Shown here: positions 13,167 through 14,570 of the stretch, piece by piece
Layout: each line of letters begins with the position of its first letter
Position numbering within the stretch: the stretch's first letter is position 1
From: Spirochaetia bacterium
GTDB taxonomy: Bacteria > Spirochaetota > Spirochaetia > DTKZ01
NCBI GenBank assembly: GCA_031270615.1
Contig: JAISXE010000135.1
Span: 1 to 14,570 of the forward strand
DNA length: 14,570 nt
Direction: 5' to 3'
Notes under the pieces: model-generated
What the model was told of the DNA's origin: nothing
What the model saw: only the letters and a program-made list of their open reading frames with translations
Databases searched by the model: none
Made by a program: the position numbers and the translations under genes

Positions 13167-14292
13167 CGAAAAACAGCTTGCCTTTTTCGGCGCCTTCTGC
13201 CTTTTCCTGTCCACCCTTGAGCTGCTCATACCCAAGCCCCTCCCCTTTCTGCGGATCGGCCTGGCCAACCTGCCGCTTCTTGTCTCGCTGCGGCTGCGGC
13301 CGCCGCGCTTTACCCTGGCCCTCTGCCTTTTGAAAATCGCAGGCCAGGCCGTCGTGGGCGGCGCCCTTTTTTCGTATATTTTCCTCTTCTCCGCCGCAGG
13401 GACGCTCGCAAGCGTGCTCGCCATGCTTGGCTGCGGCCGGCTTTTCCGCGAAAGGATGAGCCTTGCCGGAATCGGCGTCATAGGCTCGCTTGCGAGCAAC
13501 ATGACGCAGATAGTCCTCGCCCGCTTTTTCTTTTTGGGCGAGGGGGCTGTCCTTATCGCGCCCCCCTTTCTGGCAATTGGCACTGCCGCAGGGCTTTTCC
13601 TGGGCCTTCTCGCCCAGGCGGCGGTGGAAAAATCGGCGTGGATACATGCCCTTGCCCTGCAGCCGCCGGCCGCGCGCGCGGATGGGCGGCCGCCACCGCC
13701 GGGCGCGGCGCGCCCGGCCCATTTCATTTTTGTCTGCGGCCTTGTTTCGGTGTTCCCTTTTGTGGCGAGCCGCTCCCTTGCCGCGAAGACACTTCTGGCT
13801 GCCCTGTATGTGGCGATCGCGGGGTTTTCCGGCAGGAGGATACGCATACTGCCGGGCACCGTCCTTCTTGTTTCGGTAACGGCGCTCCACTGCCTGCGGC
13901 CTTTCGGGAAGGTCCTCCTTATGCTGGGAACCTGGCCCCTTACGGAAGGCGCGCTGGACTCCGGGCTTATCAAGGCGCTGACGCTTATCGGGCTTGTGTA
14001 TCTGTCGCGCCTGACAGTAAGGCCGCAGCTTCGGTTCCCCGGCAGGGCCGGAGGAATCTTTTCCGCGATGCTTTCCGATTTTGAAAGGATAACGGGCTGC
14101 GGCGTTAAAATCCAACGAAAGGATTTCTGGGGCGGCCTGGACAGGCTTTTCGCGGCTGTGTACGGAAACGGCGGGGAGGCGGCGCGGGCCGCCGCCCCGC
14201 CTTCGCCCGGCGCGGGAAAGGGCTTTTCCCCCTATGCGCTCTGGACGGCTTTCGCCGCGGCAAACTGGGCCGTGTATGCGCTGCTGCCATGA
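13150..14292 (+). CDS. Gx-transporter/heptaprenyl-synthase-I-like membrane protein with extra C-terminal membrane half
   Basis: 380 residues from ATG 13150, chosen because GAGGGG lies 10 bases upstream; ATG 13144 is possible but abuts the G tract. Residues 10-165 resemble the Hpre_diP_synt_I (Gx transporter, ECF S-like) family: KPLPFLRIGLANLPLLVSL (29-47) and GSLASNMTQIVLA (112-124), with about five hydrophobic segments. Despite the historical name this domain is a membrane protein and not a proven prenyl synthase. A Pro/Ala/Arg linker (171-190) leads to a second hydrophobic half (191-290, GKVLLMLGTWPLTEGALDSG and IKALTLIGLVYLSRLTV) that I tentatively liken to EcfT, then a soluble tail and a last hydrophobic stretch (360-379). 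Substrate unknown. It overlaps the NusG domain II gene by 17 bases. Confidence 0.75.
   Translation: MQPRIDEKQLAFFGAFCLFLSTLELLIPKPLPFLRIGLANLPLLVSLRLRPPRFTLALCLLKIAGQAVVGGALFSYIFLFSAAGTLASVLAMLGCGRLFRERMSLAGIGVIGSLASNMTQIVLARFFFLGEGAVLIAPPFLAIGTAAGLFLGLLAQAAVEKSAWIHALALQPPAARADGRPPPPGAARPAHFIFVCGLVSVFPFVASRSLAAKTLLAALYVAIAGFSGRRIRILPGTVLLVSVTALHCLRPFGKVLLMLGTWPLTEGALDSGLIKALTLIGLVYLSRLTVRPQLRFPGRAGGIFSAMLSDFERITGCGVKIQRKDFWGGLDRLFAAVYGNGGEAARAAAPPSPGAGKGFSPYALWTAFAAANWAVYALLP
13670..13718. repeat. GC-rich palindromes in the Gx gene linker
   Basis: A perfect 12-base palindrome CCGCGCGCGCGG (13670-13681) is followed by arms GCCGGGCGC (13698-13706) and GCGCCCGGC (13710-13718) around GGC. Both fall in the codons for the low-complexity Pro/Ala/Arg linker (about residues 174-190). 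The 3-base loop matches the style of the intergenic palindromes. Confidence 0.7.
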
Positions 14293-14331
14293 TTTGTCCC
14301 AAAAAACAGGCAGCATGCGTTTTATGGCGCG

Positions 14332-14392
14332 TTTAGGGATAAAAAACGAGCGGCTTCGCGCCTGCGCGCTGGAGTAAGAGCCTATCCCTAAA
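14332..14392. repeat. 10-base inverted repeat downstream of the Gx gene
   Basis: TTTAGGGATA (14332-14341) and TATCCCTAAA (14383-14392) enclose a 41-base GC-rich loop. It starts 40 bases after the stop codon. No T-run follows, so a terminator role is doubtful, although some transcript-end function is possible. Confidence 0.6.
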
Positions 14393-14437
14393 TAACTCCC
14401 CGCCTTGCACAACAGAATAAGAGAAACCGAAAGACCT

Positions 14438-14471
14438 CACTGACCACACAGCACGGACCACACTGACCACA
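14438..14471 (+). repeat. Short direct repeat of CACTGACCACA
   Basis: The 11-mer occurs at 14438-14448 and 14461-14471, a period of 23 bases, within an AC-rich stretch also containing ACGGACCACA. This composition differs sharply from the GC-rich neighbours. Confidence 0.65.
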
Positions 14472-14480
14472 GGGCACAGC

Positions 14481-14517
14481 AATCACGGAAATTGCGTGAT
14501 TTTGCGGGGCTTCGCCC
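14481..14517. repeat. Two adjacent small hairpins near the window end
   Basis: AATCACG (14481-14487) and CGTGATT (14495-14501) around a 7-base loop, followed by GGGC (14507-14510), loop TTC, GCCC (14514-14517). The window ends in more sequence of this type, so a further repeat island probably continues beyond it. Confidence 0.55.
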
Positions 14518-14570
14518 AGTGGTTGCAATCAGGAAATCGCGAAAGGCCGATAAACCGCGACCGCGATTGC

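Noticed and set aside
12025..14412. 795-residue minus-strand open frame
   Set aside because: Antisense to three better genes and the 51-base array; very Arg/Gly/Pro-rich and without domains. High GC explains the absence of stops.

Overview
The window looks like a chromosomal piece of a moderately GC-rich spirochaete, most likely a Treponema-type organism. This is inferred from gene content (HPr kinase and HPr downstream of rpoN and hpf, a NtrY/NtrC-type pair, a NusG domain II protein next to a Gx-transporter/heptaprenyl-synthase-I-like membrane protein), not from any marker sequence. No rRNA, tRNA, CRISPR array or transposase gene was recognised.

Left part (123-8919, minus strand): one tightly packed ten-gene operon read right to left: rpoN, hpf, hprK, ptsH, a DUF4390-like exported protein, a NtrY-like sensor kinase, a NtrC-like sigma-54 activator, lexA, holA and a small lipoprotein. 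Four junctions are 4-base ATGA overlaps, others overlap by 8 or 26 bases, and the remaining gaps are 2, 4 and 15 bases. A strong stem-loop with a T tail at 31-66 closes the unit. The operon joins sigma-54, an activator that would use it, an HPr kinase/HPr carbon-signalling pair and a ribosome hibernation factor to two DNA replication/repair genes.

Middle (8920-9933): a gene-free island of about 1 kb between divergent genes, filled with short perfect palindromes, many with 3-base loops, and repeated 17-23-mers. A family of structured repeats with constant flanks (GGCTGGTC ... TGCTCGCCCATGC) and a variable but self-complementary stem has copies here.

Right part (9934-14292, plus strand): an 841-residue membrane protein with a SpeE-like (spermidine synthase fold) central domain; a 326-base gap carrying a four-unit, roughly 51-base tandem array of the same repeat family in the opposite orientation; a 126-residue NusG domain II protein; and a 380-residue Gx-transporter/ECF S-like membrane protein that appears to continue into a second, possibly EcfT-like membrane half through a palindromic GC-rich linker. 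The last 278 bases hold only inverted and direct repeats.

The most unusual feature is the repeat family. Its stems differ between copies by paired compensating changes, and the 51-base version has no stop codon in any of six frames, so the islands carry long but probably meaningless open frames on both strands.
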